Assembly (NCBI GenBank): GCA_002469895.1
Contig: DKOA01000007.1
Span: 1 to 14,559, forward strand
Length of the DNA stretch: 14,559 nucleotides
Reading direction: 5' to 3'
Source: Opitutia bacterium UBA7374
GTDB lineage: Bacteria > Verrucomicrobiota > Verrucomicrobiia > Opitutales > Coraliomargaritaceae
The notes under the pieces were generated by a model. That model was not told where the DNA came from. It was given only the letters and a program-made list of their open reading frames with translations, and ran no database searches. The translations under genes were made by a program, and so were the position numbers. Each line of letters starts with the position of its first letter. The first letter of the stretch is position 1. Positions 1-7,988 of this stretch are shown here, piece after piece.

Positions 1-2
1 TA

Positions 3-9
3 CACCTCC
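3..9 (-). promoter_or_regulatory. Possible ribosome binding site of a gene starting outside the window
   Basis: Read on the minus strand these bases are GGAGGTG, a strong Shine-Dalgarno sequence, followed by TA at the window edge. The same GGAGGTGTA string immediately precedes the ATG of phoR in this window (at 2109-2101). A gene in the same direction as trmB may therefore begin within a few bases beyond position 1. The start codon itself is not visible, so this is inference. Confidence 0.35.
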
Positions 10-76
10 GGAGGGCCAAAACAAAGCGCGCAGAAAGAGTGAGAGAGCGTCGGCTCCGGATTATTTTTTGTTTTTT
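7..76 (+). terminator. Possible intrinsic terminator for a plus-strand transcript entering from the left
   Basis: TCCGGAG at 7-13 is the exact reverse complement of CTCCGGA at 54-60. The second arm is followed directly by a T-rich tract (61-76, all T except one A and one G). The 40-base loop is long for a classical terminator and the 7-bp stem is short, so the call is weak. In the opposite direction the tract is A-rich and would not terminate trmB. A second small inverted repeat, TGCCC (76-80) and GGGCA (91-95), lies after the T tract and has no T run of its own. The rest of 1-141 holds nothing else I can support. Confidence 0.3.
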
Positions 77-141
77 GCCCGACTTCTCTTGGGCATTGCT
101 GTAATTTGCCAGATTCTGCTCCTTCTCTGGATGGATCTACG

Positions 142-747
142 CTAATTTGTTTCCACCTTGCGGGCAACGACGGAATCATATGCATCCATCAAGCCCTGAA
201 AGTAGGTTTCTCTTTCGTGGGGCCACGGATGACTCGGATCGATTTCCCAGTAAGCATTCTCTTCGAGATGCTCGATCGTCCAATCAAAGTAAGCGCGGTC
301 ATCTGTTCGGAAATAGAAATGTCCACCCGGAAGTGTACGGCGCGCGAGCACGTCTAACAGTGTATGCTGCACCATCCGACGCCTATGATGACGGGCTTTT
401 GGCCAAGGATCCGGAAACAAGAGTATCGAGCTATCCAGACGCAAGCCTTCCGGCAATACCTCGAGAAATTCTCCCAGTTCTGCCTTAAAAAAATGCAGAT
501 TCTTCAGGCCGCGCTTATCCTTTTTCGCCAATGCCTTGCGAACGCGCAAAGCGATTAAGTCAATCCCCACGCACACCTGCTCAGGATGCGCTTCTGCATA
601 GCTCGTTAACCAATGACCATGCCCACACCCGGCCTCAAAGAAAAGACTGCTACAGCCCGCAAACGCAGTGCCGCACGCGACCCGAAGAGCCTCTTTACGC
701 TGTTGCTGCTTTTCCAGCTCACGGGCATGTGCCTGAGAAATTTCCAT
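142..747 (-). CDS. trmB: tRNA (guanine-N7-)-methyltransferase TrmB
   Basis: TrmB transfers a methyl group from S-adenosylmethionine to N7 of G46 in the variable loop of tRNAs, in the cytoplasm. The protein, about 201 residues, has the SAM-binding motif FEAGCGHGHW near the N-terminus, an acidic GID motif after the second strand, and the family signature FPDPWPKARHHRRR in the middle, followed by the FRTDD segment. Length and motif order are normal for the family. The start is uncertain: ATG at 747 is chosen, but an in-frame TTG at 756 has GGGGAG six bases upstream and fits the ribosome-binding spacing better; a further TTG lies at 774. The gene follows phoR in the same direction after about 50 bases with no visible promoter or terminator, so it is probably co-transcribed with phoB-phoR. 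Confidence 0.93.
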   Translation of the reverse strand: MEISQAHARELEKQQQRKEALRVACGTAFAGCSSLFFEAGCGHGHWLTSYAEAHPEQVCVGIDLIALRVRKALAKKDKRGLKNLHFFKAELGEFLEVLPEGLRLDSSILLFPDPWPKARHHRRRMVQHTLLDVLARRTLPGGHFYFRTDDRAYFDWTIEHLEENAYWEIDPSHPWPHERETYFQGLMDAYDSVVARKVETN

Positions 748-804
748 ATCGGACAATATGCACTCCCCAAACAAGTCCAGTCAATAGCGGTACGCAGCGC
801 CTTT

Positions 805-2100
805 CTAGGAGGCGACAATCTCTTCGCCAATAAGCTGGTGGGGCAAACTGAAAAAGAATGTAGCTCCTTTACCGGGAACACTTTCCGCCCAGACTCTGCC
901 ACCGTGCAACTGTACGATATGCTTAGTAATGCTTAACCCCAGGCCGGTTCCGCCGCGCTCGCGAGAACGCCCCTTATCGACGCGATAAAATCGCTCAAAT
1001 ATATGTGGCAGATCCTTGGTGGGGATGCCCTGACCATCGTCGGCCACACTGCAGATAACGAAACCATCGTCCTCAAGCTGCACCTTGATGACTAAGCAAG
1101 TAAACTCCGGCGCATAGCGAAAGGCATTCTCTACCAGATTATCGACAACCTGGTTTATCCGAAAACGATCAAAAGAGAAGTCCCCCACCCTTTCATCGTA
1201 AACGAGTTCGAGCTTTTGGCGCTCGGGCACGATACGGCTGCGGTAATTGTCCAGCGCGTCCGTCAGTAAGTCCTTAAAGGAATACATTCCCATTTCAATT
1301 TGATCCGGCTTTGACTCCAAACGTGACAAAGTCAGGAGATCTTCCACCAGCACATGCAGGCGCTGGGCATTATTCACAATCTTGCCTATAAATCGGGCTT
1401 TGGATTCATTTGAAAGGTCATCACTGTCCTCCTTCAGCGTTTCGGCAAAACCCTTAATGATGGTCAGCGGTGTACGCAGCTCGTGCGAGACATTTGCCAC
1501 AAAATCACGACGCACCATTTCCAAGCTCTTCAGGCGAGTGATATCATGCAGCACAAGGATTGTCGAAACAGGACCACTCCCGTCGATACTTTCGACCATC
1601 GCACAAGAAACTTCAAACCAGAGTGGCTCACCGCGCCAATCCAGAGAAATTTGGTGCAGTTTTGTTTCCCGTCCGGTCATCGGATTCCCCAAAAAATCTA
1701 GCAAGCTGGGTGAACGCAGAAAAGACTCCAGCTTCGCTCCTTTAATTGGGCGTCCTACTTGGAATAGCCGTCTCGCAGATTCATTCGCATATTCAATCAT
1801 CCGAGAATCGTCGAAAATTAGAACCGCCTCCTGGATGGACCCTAAAACTGCCTCAATCTGATTGGAATAACCGCTCTCTTCCTGTTTCACAGACTCGCAG
1901 CGGTCGACCAACTGATTCATCTGCCGAATGACTCCGTCAAAGCCCAAATGCTGTAGCCGGGTGGAACGTTCCTGCAGCAAAAAGCGACGCCCTTCCTGAA
2001 GACTGTCCGCCAGATCCCTGACGATGCTACGCACCTTCAGAATGTAGGCAAATAGCGCAAAAGACGCTCCCGCTGCGAGAATGCCCAAGAACCAGGTCAT
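805..2100 (-). CDS. phoR: Phosphate regulon sensor histidine kinase PhoR
   Basis: This membrane-bound sensor kinase should phosphorylate the neighbouring PhoB when phosphate is scarce. The 431-residue protein has one N-terminal membrane segment (about 3-22), a basic and coiled linker, a PAS domain (about 80-190), and a HisKA domain with H-box FVANVSHELRTPLT and phospho-acceptor His206. The HATPase domain has N-box NLVENAFRYAP (Asn321/Asn325), G1 DDGQGIP (about 354-360), F-box FERFYRV and G2 GGTGLGLS. There is no large extracytoplasmic domain, as in PhoR proteins that sense through the Pst transporter and PhoU; no pst or phoU gene is in the window. The ATG directly follows the TAG stop of phoB with no gap, and the ribosome binding site GGAGGTG lies inside the last codons of phoB, so translation is coupled. 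The PhoR name rests on the PAS-HisKA architecture and on pairing with PhoB. Confidence 0.9.
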   Translation of the reverse strand: MTWFLGILAAGASFALFAYILKVRSIVRDLADSLQEGRRFLLQERSTRLQHLGFDGVIRQMNQLVDRCESVKQEESGYSNQIEAVLGSIQEAVLIFDDSRMIEYANESARRLFQVGRPIKGAKLESFLRSPSLLDFLGNPMTGRETKLHQISLDWRGEPLWFEVSCAMVESIDGSGPVSTILVLHDITRLKSLEMVRRDFVANVSHELRTPLTIIKGFAETLKEDSDDLSNESKARFIGKIVNNAQRLHVLVEDLLTLSRLESKPDQIEMGMYSFKDLLTDALDNYRSRIVPERQKLELVYDERVGDFSFDRFRINQVVDNLVENAFRYAPEFTCLVIKVQLEDDGFVICSVADDGQGIPTKDLPHIFERFYRVDKGRSRERGGTGLGLSITKHIVQLHGGRVWAESVPGKGATFFFSLPHQLIGEEIVAS

Positions 2101-2808
<708 letters not shown>

Positions 2809-2903
2809 GCGCGATCGGGAAAAAACAAACGCTGTAGCATATCGATGCCGCACGCCAGAAAATTTTCTACCTAAACACGAATCCTCCAATCCTTACCCAT
2901 TGG

Positions 2904-2943
2904 CTGTAACACATTCTCCACTAATCTGTTACAAAATTGTCAC
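2904..2943 (+). promoter_or_regulatory. Pho box array (PhoB operator), four 11-bp units
   Basis: Seven-base units recur every 11 bases: CTGTAAC at 2904, TCTCCAC at 2915 (degenerate), CTGTTAC at 2926 and TTGTCAC at 2937, with spacers that are mostly A/T. The last two form CTGTTACAAAATTGTCAC, which matches the classical Pho box plan (two CTGTCAT/C-type heptamers separated by four A/T-rich bases). The array lies in the gap between the end of mnmG and the start of phoB, as expected for an autoregulated phoBR. The repeats read in the direction opposite to phoB transcription. That is unusual, since Pho boxes normally read towards the promoter they activate. Confidence 0.72.
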
Positions 2944-3002
2944 AGGAGGCCTTCGACGATAACTTTTCTCAGGAGGATGCTTCGGCAATGCAGCGCGCTT
3001 GC

Positions 3003-4898
3003 CTATGATTCCACCCCGCCCTGTGCCCGCCGGTTAGCCTCCAAATAGACCATGAGAATACTTATATCAGCCGGATTGACCCCACTGATACGACTGGCCT
3101 GGCCGAGCGTGCGCGGTGCGATAGCCGACAGTTTTTCTGCACTCTCATTGCGCAACCCTGCAACCGAACGGTAGTCAAACACCTCCGGAATACGGATGCG
3201 ATCAATATGACGAAGCTTTTCGATCTGTTTGGCCTCACGCTCCAAATAGCCGCGATAGACAACACGGTAAAAGACTTCTTCGCGCACCTCCGAAGGGAGC
3301 CGTTTCAGGGCATCTGGAAAGTCTGCCTGAGAGCGCGAGTGCCGGAGAAGATCGCCGATCAAACGCCCGCCTACTCGCGTGCTTTCCAATTGCTCCACCC
3401 AGTTCTGAACGTGCTCAATTTTTTCTTCTATCTTTCGCGAACGGCTGGCCGATAAAATTCCCAAGTCTTTGACCTTGCTGTAGATACGCAACTCTGCGCT
3501 CGCGTGATTAAAGAGTAGCCGATGCTCCGCTCGACTGGAAAACATACGGTAAGGCTCTTCTGTGCCCTTTGTCACCAGGTCATCAATCAAAACCCCAATG
3601 TAGCACTCGTGGCGATCAAAAATCAAGGGCGCCCCACCCCGCAGCTTTTGTACTGCGTTGACCCCGGCAATCAATCCTTGTCCTCCAGCCTCTTCATAAC
3701 CCGAAGTTCCATTGATCTGTCCGGCAAAAAACAAATTTTCTACCCTTTTAGACTCCAAAGATGGGTACAACTGAGTCGGTGGTGCAAAATCATACTCGAC
3801 GGCATAGGCCGGACGAAGCATATGCACATTTTCCAACCCTTCTATCGATCGCAGCATGGCCAACTGCACATCAAACGGCAGACTTGTCGAGAGGCCGTTA
3901 ATGTACCACTCGTCCGTATTTCGACCCTCTGGCTCGAGGAACAGCATATGTCGCTTTTTGTCTGCAAACCGGACAAACTTATCTTCAATACTAGGACAGT
4001 AGCGAGGGCCCGTACCTTCAATTTCTCCAGAATACATCGCCGATCGATGTAGATTATCCCGCACAACCGATTCTGTGCTTGGCCCGGTATAGGTTAAAAA
4101 GCAGGAGATTTGGTCGCTTCCCGGAGTCCAGCCCAATTTGTGCTGACCAGAATGTTCCACGTGGAACAAATCCTCAGAATCTCGCGTATCGTAGAAAGCA
4201 AACAGGGTAGGGTCCATATCGCCCTTTTGCTCCTCCAGCCCAGCAAAATTAATGCTGCTGCCCAAAATTCTTGCCGGTGTGCCTGTCTTCAGCCGCTGCA
4301 ATTCGATGCCTGCCTCTAAAAAAGATCCGGACAGCCCTTTAGCGGTAAAGTCACCCATACGACCGCCTTCATTCTTATTTTGACCGACATGCATTAATCC
4401 ACGCAAGAAAGTGCCTGTCGTAACGACCACCGTTCGTCCATGAAATGATATATCGAGAGAGGTTCGGACACCAATAACGCGTCCATCTTTGTAGAGTAGG
4501 CCCACTACCATGGCTTGAAATAAATCCAGATCTTGTTGAAGCTCAACGACATGCTTCATTCTATACTGGTATGCCTTTTTGTCACACTGGGCGCGTGGAG
4601 CCTGTACCGCTGGCCCCTTGGACGCATTTAAAAGCCGAAACTGAATGGCCGTCGCATCGGTGTTGATCGCCATTTCACCCCCCATCGCGTCAATTTCCCG
4701 TACCATATGTCCCTTCGCTTGGCCCCCAATCGCCGGATTGCAGCTCATCTGTGCGATGGTATCCAGATTCCCCGTGAGAAGCAGCGTTTTGGCCCCCATG
4801 CGCGCCGCTGCCAGCGCGGCTTCACAGCCAGCGTGACCCGCGCCACAGACAATGACATCGTACGGTTGATCGGGTCCAAACTGTAAACCTGTGCTCAT
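3003..4898 (-). CDS. mnmG: tRNA uridine-5-carboxymethylaminomethyl modification enzyme MnmG (GidA)
   Basis: MnmG is the FAD enzyme that, with MnmE, installs the (carboxymethyl)aminomethyl group at C5 of the wobble uridine U34 of certain tRNAs. The 631-residue protein has the FAD-binding motif GAGHAGCEAA (19-28), conserved Cys53 in MSCNPAIGG and Cys266 in ISCFLTYT, the segment GTGPRYCPSIEDK (about 295-307), and FFAGQINGTSGYEEAGGQG, then the helical C-terminal domain that contacts MnmE. The region between LFAF (232-235) and ISCF (264-267) is about 18 residues longer than in E. coli MnmG as I recall it; this insertion contains FHVEH (245-249), encoded by a perfect parS palindrome. The ATG overlaps the TGA stop of mnmE by four bases (ATGA), so the two partners are translationally coupled. 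No convincing terminator follows the stop codon. Confidence 0.97.
   Translation of the reverse strand: MSTGLQFGPDQPYDVIVCGAGHAGCEAALAAARMGAKTLLLTGNLDTIAQMSCNPAIGGQAKGHMVREIDAMGGEMAINTDATAIQFRLLNASKGPAVQAPRAQCDKKAYQYRMKHVVELQQDLDLFQAMVVGLLYKDGRVIGVRTSLDISFHGRTVVVTTGTFLRGLMHVGQNKNEGGRMGDFTAKGLSGSFLEAGIELQRLKTGTPARILGSSINFAGLEEQKGDMDPTLFAFYDTRDSEDLFHVEHSGQHKLGWTPGSDQISCFLTYTGPSTESVVRDNLHRSAMYSGEIEGTGPRYCPSIEDKFVRFADKKRHMLFLEPEGRNTDEWYINGLSTSLPFDVQLAMLRSIEGLENVHMLRPAYAVEYDFAPPTQLYPSLESKRVENLFFAGQINGTSGYEEAGGQGLIAGVNAVQKLRGGAPLIFDRHECYIGVLIDDLVTKGTEEPYRMFSSRAEHRLLFNHASAELRIYSKVKDLGILSASRSRKIEEKIEHVQNWVEQLESTRVGGRLIGDLLRHSRSQADFPDALKRLPSEVREEVFYRVVYRGYLEREAKQIEKLRHIDRIRIPEVFDYRSVAGLRNESAEKLSAIAPRTLGQASRISGVNPADISILMVYLEANRRAQGGVES
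4153..4168. other. parS site (ParB/Spo0J binding palindrome) inside mnmG
   Basis: The 16 bases TGTTCCACGTGGAACA form a perfect palindrome. They match the widely conserved chromosomal parS (TGTTNCACGTGNAACA, with the invariant CACGTG core). ParB binds such sites to organise and segregate the origin region, and they cluster near oriC. The site lies within the coding sequence of mnmG, where it encodes LFHVEH on the minus strand. I found only one full match in the window. parA and parB themselves are not present here. Confidence 0.88.
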
Positions 4899-6253
4899 TT
4901 CCCTATGCAGAACTGCTGAAAAAGACTGTCCAACATACGCTCGTTGTCGATCTTTCCAACAACTTCACCCAAAGAATGGACAGCCTCACGCAGTTCGGCA
5001 GCGACAAATTCCGCATATTCTCCTTCAGAGAGTCGTTTTCGGGCCGTTTCCAGAGAGGCCGCTGCTTTCTCCAAAGCAGCGGCATGACGCGCATTCACAA
5101 CAATGCCGTCCGCGCCGGGAAGTGATAGTCCTGACTCAATCAGCGATCCAACCCCTTGGCGCACATCAGCAAGTCCTGAACCATCCGAAAAGGAAGTCGA
5201 TATATGTGGACAATCCGGCAGGCAAGCCGGGTGGGGGACTGCAGCAGGCAAATCCGACTTGTTTTCCAAGACCAGCGTATTGTCCGCGCGCATATGCGAG
5301 AGCAAGTCCTCGGGGAGCGCAGGAGAGGGCGCGGCGGCATCCACCACCAGTAGAAATAGATCGGCGCTTTCTGCCAGTTCCAGTGTGCGCGCCATGCCGA
5401 TTTGTTCAATATCGTCGCCCCCTTCACGCAAACCGGCGGTGTCCAAGATCTCCAGACACCAACCATTTATCTCCAAACGATCCGAAACATAGTCTCGCGT
5501 AGTACCCGGTAGGTCGCTGACAATCGAACGATCGGTTCCCGTAAGTGCATTGAGTAAGCTGCTCTTGCCCGCATTGGGCTTGCCTACAATGAGTACACGA
5601 ATGCCCTCATGGAGTAGGGCAGAGTAACGACGCGTCTCGACCATCTCATTAATTTGGTGGATCAGGACGACTAAATCGGCCGCCGGACCAGCTTCCTCTT
5701 CGGTTGGCAGGTCTTCTTCTGGAAAATCGATATAAGCTTCCAACCGCGCCTGAACCGCAAGTAACTGCTCGGTTAATAAACTGATTTTACGACCTACGGC
5801 ACCGTGTAACTGTCGTCGTGCCACCTCGAGCCCACGCTCCGAGCGTGTATGAATAAGATCCGCCACTGCCTCGGCCTGACTGAGGTCCAGTTTACCGTTT
5901 AAAAATGCCTGACGGGTAAATTCACCCGGTTGCGCACTTCGACAACCACGCGCCAGCAGATCGGTAAGGATTTTTTGTACGATTAATGGATTTCCGTGGG
6001 GCGCAATCTCCAGCATCGCATCACCGGTGTAGGATTTACCGGCGACAAAGTACGTGAAAAGACAATCATCCAGAATCTCTCCGTCGATCGCATGATAGGA
6101 TGCATAATAGGCGTAGCGTGGGCGCAGGGCTTCCGAGCGATCCATCAACTGCTCAGACAGCCGGGCACAGCTAGGACCACTCAGACGTATTAGAGCGACC
6201 GCCGATTCACCCGATGGGGTAGAAAGCGCTACGATGGTATCCGGTTCCAACAT
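4895..6253 (-). CDS. mnmE: tRNA modification GTPase MnmE (TrmE)
   Basis: MnmE is the GTPase and folate-binding partner of MnmG in modification of tRNA wobble uridine. From ATG 6253 the protein is 452 residues. The N-terminal tetrahydrofolate-binding domain starts directly with DTIVALSTPSGESAVALIRLSG. The helical domain contains QPGEFTRQAFLNGKLDLSQAEA. The inserted G domain has P-loop GKPNAGKS (224-231), switch TTRDYV, DTAGLRE (271-277) and NKSD (331-334). The C-terminal FCIGK carries the conserved catalytic-region cysteine. All key motifs are intact and the length is typical. The reading frame extends to a TTG at 6292, but the family begins at the chosen ATG. It follows recA after 69 bases and overlaps mnmG by four, so the three are probably one operon. 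Confidence 0.97.
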   Translation of the reverse strand: MLEPDTIVALSTPSGESAVALIRLSGPSCARLSEQLMDRSEALRPRYAYYASYHAIDGEILDDCLFTYFVAGKSYTGDAMLEIAPHGNPLIVQKILTDLLARGCRSAQPGEFTRQAFLNGKLDLSQAEAVADLIHTRSERGLEVARRQLHGAVGRKISLLTEQLLAVQARLEAYIDFPEEDLPTEEEAGPAADLVVLIHQINEMVETRRYSALLHEGIRVLIVGKPNAGKSSLLNALTGTDRSIVSDLPGTTRDYVSDRLEINGWCLEILDTAGLREGGDDIEQIGMARTLELAESADLFLLVVDAAAPSPALPEDLLSHMRADNTLVLENKSDLPAAVPHPACLPDCPHISTSFSDGSGLADVRQGVGSLIESGLSLPGADGIVVNARHAAALEKAAASLETARKRLSEGEYAEFVAAELREAVHSLGEVVGKIDNERMLDSLFQQFCIGK

Positions 6254-6322
6254 GAAGGAACCCAACGTTCGAAGAATGGCCGGAGAGGTCAAGCTCGACC
6301 AGACGGTAGCCGTTGAAGAAGC

Positions 6323-7399
6323 CTAGGATTCGTCTTCCGTCTCTTCGGCAGCCCCCGCTACCGTTTCACCAACTTTAGGCTGCACCTTGTCCATAATTAA
6401 CTGAGTCAATTCCGCTGCCAGCTCGGGGGTTTCAATCAAATGTTGTTTTGCGGCTTCCCGGCCCTGACCGATCATTTCGCCCTTGTAGGCGACCCAAGAG
6501 CCCTTCTTCTCCAATATCTTATGTTCCACGCCGAGATCGACCAAAGACCCCGAGTGGGAAATTCCCTCGTTGTACATAATGTCGAATTCCGCTTCGGTGA
6601 AGGGTGGGGCGACCTTGTTTTTCACAACCTTCAGTCGGGTACGGTTACCCCCAACCCTACCTGTAGAGTCCTTAATCTGCCCAATCCGGCGTATATCCAT
6701 GCGCACAGAGGAAAAGAATTTAAGAGCGCGGCCCCCCGGCTGTGTCTCCGGGCTACCAAACATCACGCCGATCTTTTCCCGTATCTGATTGGTAAAGAGC
6801 ACAACGCAGTTCGTCTTATTAATCGCACCGGTCAGCCGACGCATGGCCTGGCTCATCATCCGTGCCTGCAATCCTACCGTGGTGTCCCCCATCTGGCCGT
6901 CCAATTCATTGCGTGAAACCAGAGCGGCGACTGAGTCGACCACGATGATATCAACCGCACCCGAACGAATTAGTGTCTCTGTGATATTTAAAGCATCTTC
7001 ACCACACTCCGGTTGTGATATCATGAGATTATCTAGATCAACCCCAACCACCTTGGCATAGCGTGGATCCAGCGCGTGCTCCACATCAACAAAGACTGCG
7101 TTGCCACCGAGTTTCTGTGCTTGTGCAATGCAACTAAGACAAAACGTTGTTTTACCGGAACTTTCCGGCCCGTAGATCTCACAAATACGGCCGCGGGGGA
7201 GGCCGCCGGTACCGAGTGCGATATCAATCGAGATTGAGCCCGTCGAAATCGTATCAATATTCATTTTGGCCGCTTCGCCTAGCCGCATCAGCGCACCGGA
7301 GCCGAATTGCTTATTAATTCCAGAAATCGCCAAATCGAGGTTTTTGCGGTCACCTTCCGGTGTGCGTTCAGCGCTTTTAGATGCTTTTTTGTCTGCCAT
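6323..7399 (-). CDS. recA: Recombinase RecA
   Basis: RecA polymerises on single-stranded DNA, drives homologous strand exchange, and activates LexA self-cleavage in the SOS response. From ATG 7399 it is 358 residues: Walker A GPESSGKT (77-84), catalytic glutamate in VFVDVEHALD (about 107), Walker B IIVVDSVAAL (151-160), the loop-2 region NQIREKIGVMFGSPETQPGGRALKF (about 204-228, conserved throughout), and an acidic C-terminal tail ending EETEDES. The frame remains open to a GTG at 7489, but the extra 30 residues are unlike the family; MADKKASKSAER is a typical RecA N-terminus. No clear ribosome binding site precedes ATG 7399. I see no obvious LexA operator of the CTGT-N8-ACAG, GAAC-N4-GTTC or TGTTC-N4-GAACA types in 7400-7600. 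It is the first gene of the recA-mnmE-mnmG group and diverges from the membrane-protein/HAD pair. Confidence 0.97.
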   Translation of the reverse strand: MADKKASKSAERTPEGDRKNLDLAISGINKQFGSGALMRLGEAAKMNIDTISTGSISIDIALGTGGLPRGRICEIYGPESSGKTTFCLSCIAQAQKLGGNAVFVDVEHALDPRYAKVVGVDLDNLMISQPECGEDALNITETLIRSGAVDIIVVDSVAALVSRNELDGQMGDTTVGLQARMMSQAMRRLTGAINKTNCVVLFTNQIREKIGVMFGSPETQPGGRALKFFSSVRMDIRRIGQIKDSTGRVGGNRTRLKVVKNKVAPPFTEAEFDIMYNEGISHSGSLVDLGVEHKILEKKGSWVAYKGEMIGQGREAAKQHLIETPELAAELTQLIMDKVQPKVGETVAGAAEETEDES

Positions 7400-7545
7400 A
7401 GTTCGTAGCGGTAAGTGGTTTTGATCCTTCTGCAACGGGATTTGATCTATTGATCGGGTCGTGGCAAGCATAAATGCAATTTTGTTCACTACTTTTGTTG
7501 GTTCTATGCGTTCCCTCCGCTTGACCTAAGCGCCAGTCACAGGTC

Positions 7546-7986
7546 TTGTTATGCGAAGTGACAGATCCTGACATCAACAGCAATACATCGACTGGTCTCC
7601 TGCGGAGCATTCGCTTCGCCCGAAGAGGTGGAAAAGTTTTTGGGCTGGTACTCATATTGGGTGGACTGCTGTTTTTCCTGCGTGGGGCAGGGGAGAGCAG
7701 TTTTGGTAGCTTTCGGGCTATCTACAGTATCTTTTACGGCGGTCTTCTCTGTCTGCCCTTCGCTCGATTCCCGGCGGGTTCGTGGAAGATCAGCTTTATC
7801 GCGGTATGCTTATTCTCGGCAGCGCATGTCTTCGTCCTCGTCGTTGCAGTCATGTACCAGTATATTGAACTGGCCGAGATGGGGGAGCGGCTCGGCGTAC
7901 CGGGACTGGAGGGGAGCCTTGTCTTTCTCTCGCTCCTGCAACCGCCCACGCTCCTCTTTGAACGCCATCCGGACTTTCTCGACTAG
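7546..7986 (+). CDS. Small membrane protein of unknown function
   Basis: I do not recognise the family. The frame encodes up to 146 residues with a basic patch (RSIRFARRGGK, about 20-30) followed by hydrophobic segments at about 31-46, 55-71 and 82-103, and a weaker one at about 121-137. This suggests an inner-membrane protein with three or four spans and a cytoplasmic N-terminus by the positive-inside rule. There is no ATG before the third hydrophobic segment, so the start must be non-ATG: TTG 7546 or GTG 7558 are the options, neither with a good ribosome binding site. The stop is two bases before the ATG of the downstream HAD hydrolase, implying co-transcription and coupling. The 5' end lies in the region divergent from recA. 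The coding call rests on length, hydrophobic pattern and tight linkage. Confidence 0.6.
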   Translation: MLCEVTDPDINSNTSTGLLRSIRFARRGGKVFGLVLILGGLLFFLRGAGESSFGSFRAIYSIFYGGLLCLPFARFPAGSWKISFIAVCLFSAAHVFVLVVAVMYQYIELAEMGERLGVPGLEGSLVFLSLLQPPTLLFERHPDFLD

Positions 7987-7988
7987 CC

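Noticed and set aside
2809..2889. N-terminal extension of PhoB back to TTG 2889
   Set aside because: The 27 extra residues are unlike receiver domains and would remove most of the leader between the Pho array and the start.
2977..3048. 23-codon plus-strand frame directly after AGGAGG, downstream of the Pho array
   Set aside because: The ATG touches the AGGAGG with no spacing, the frame is very short and it overlaps the end of mnmG; only the possible transcript, not this peptide, is worth noting.
3522..4052. Open frame of 176 codons antisense to mnmG
   Set aside because: It is a shadow of a clearly coding gene, with no recognisable domain or ribosome binding site.
7400..7489. N-terminal extension of RecA back to GTG 7489
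   Set aside because: The 30 extra residues have no RecA-like features, and MADKK at 7399 is a typical RecA start.
7400..7600. LexA/SOS box upstream of recA
   Set aside because: Fragments such as GTTC and CTGT occur, but no palindrome with the expected spacing for the CTGT-N8-ACAG, GAAC-N4-GTTC or TGTTC-N4-GAACA types was found.
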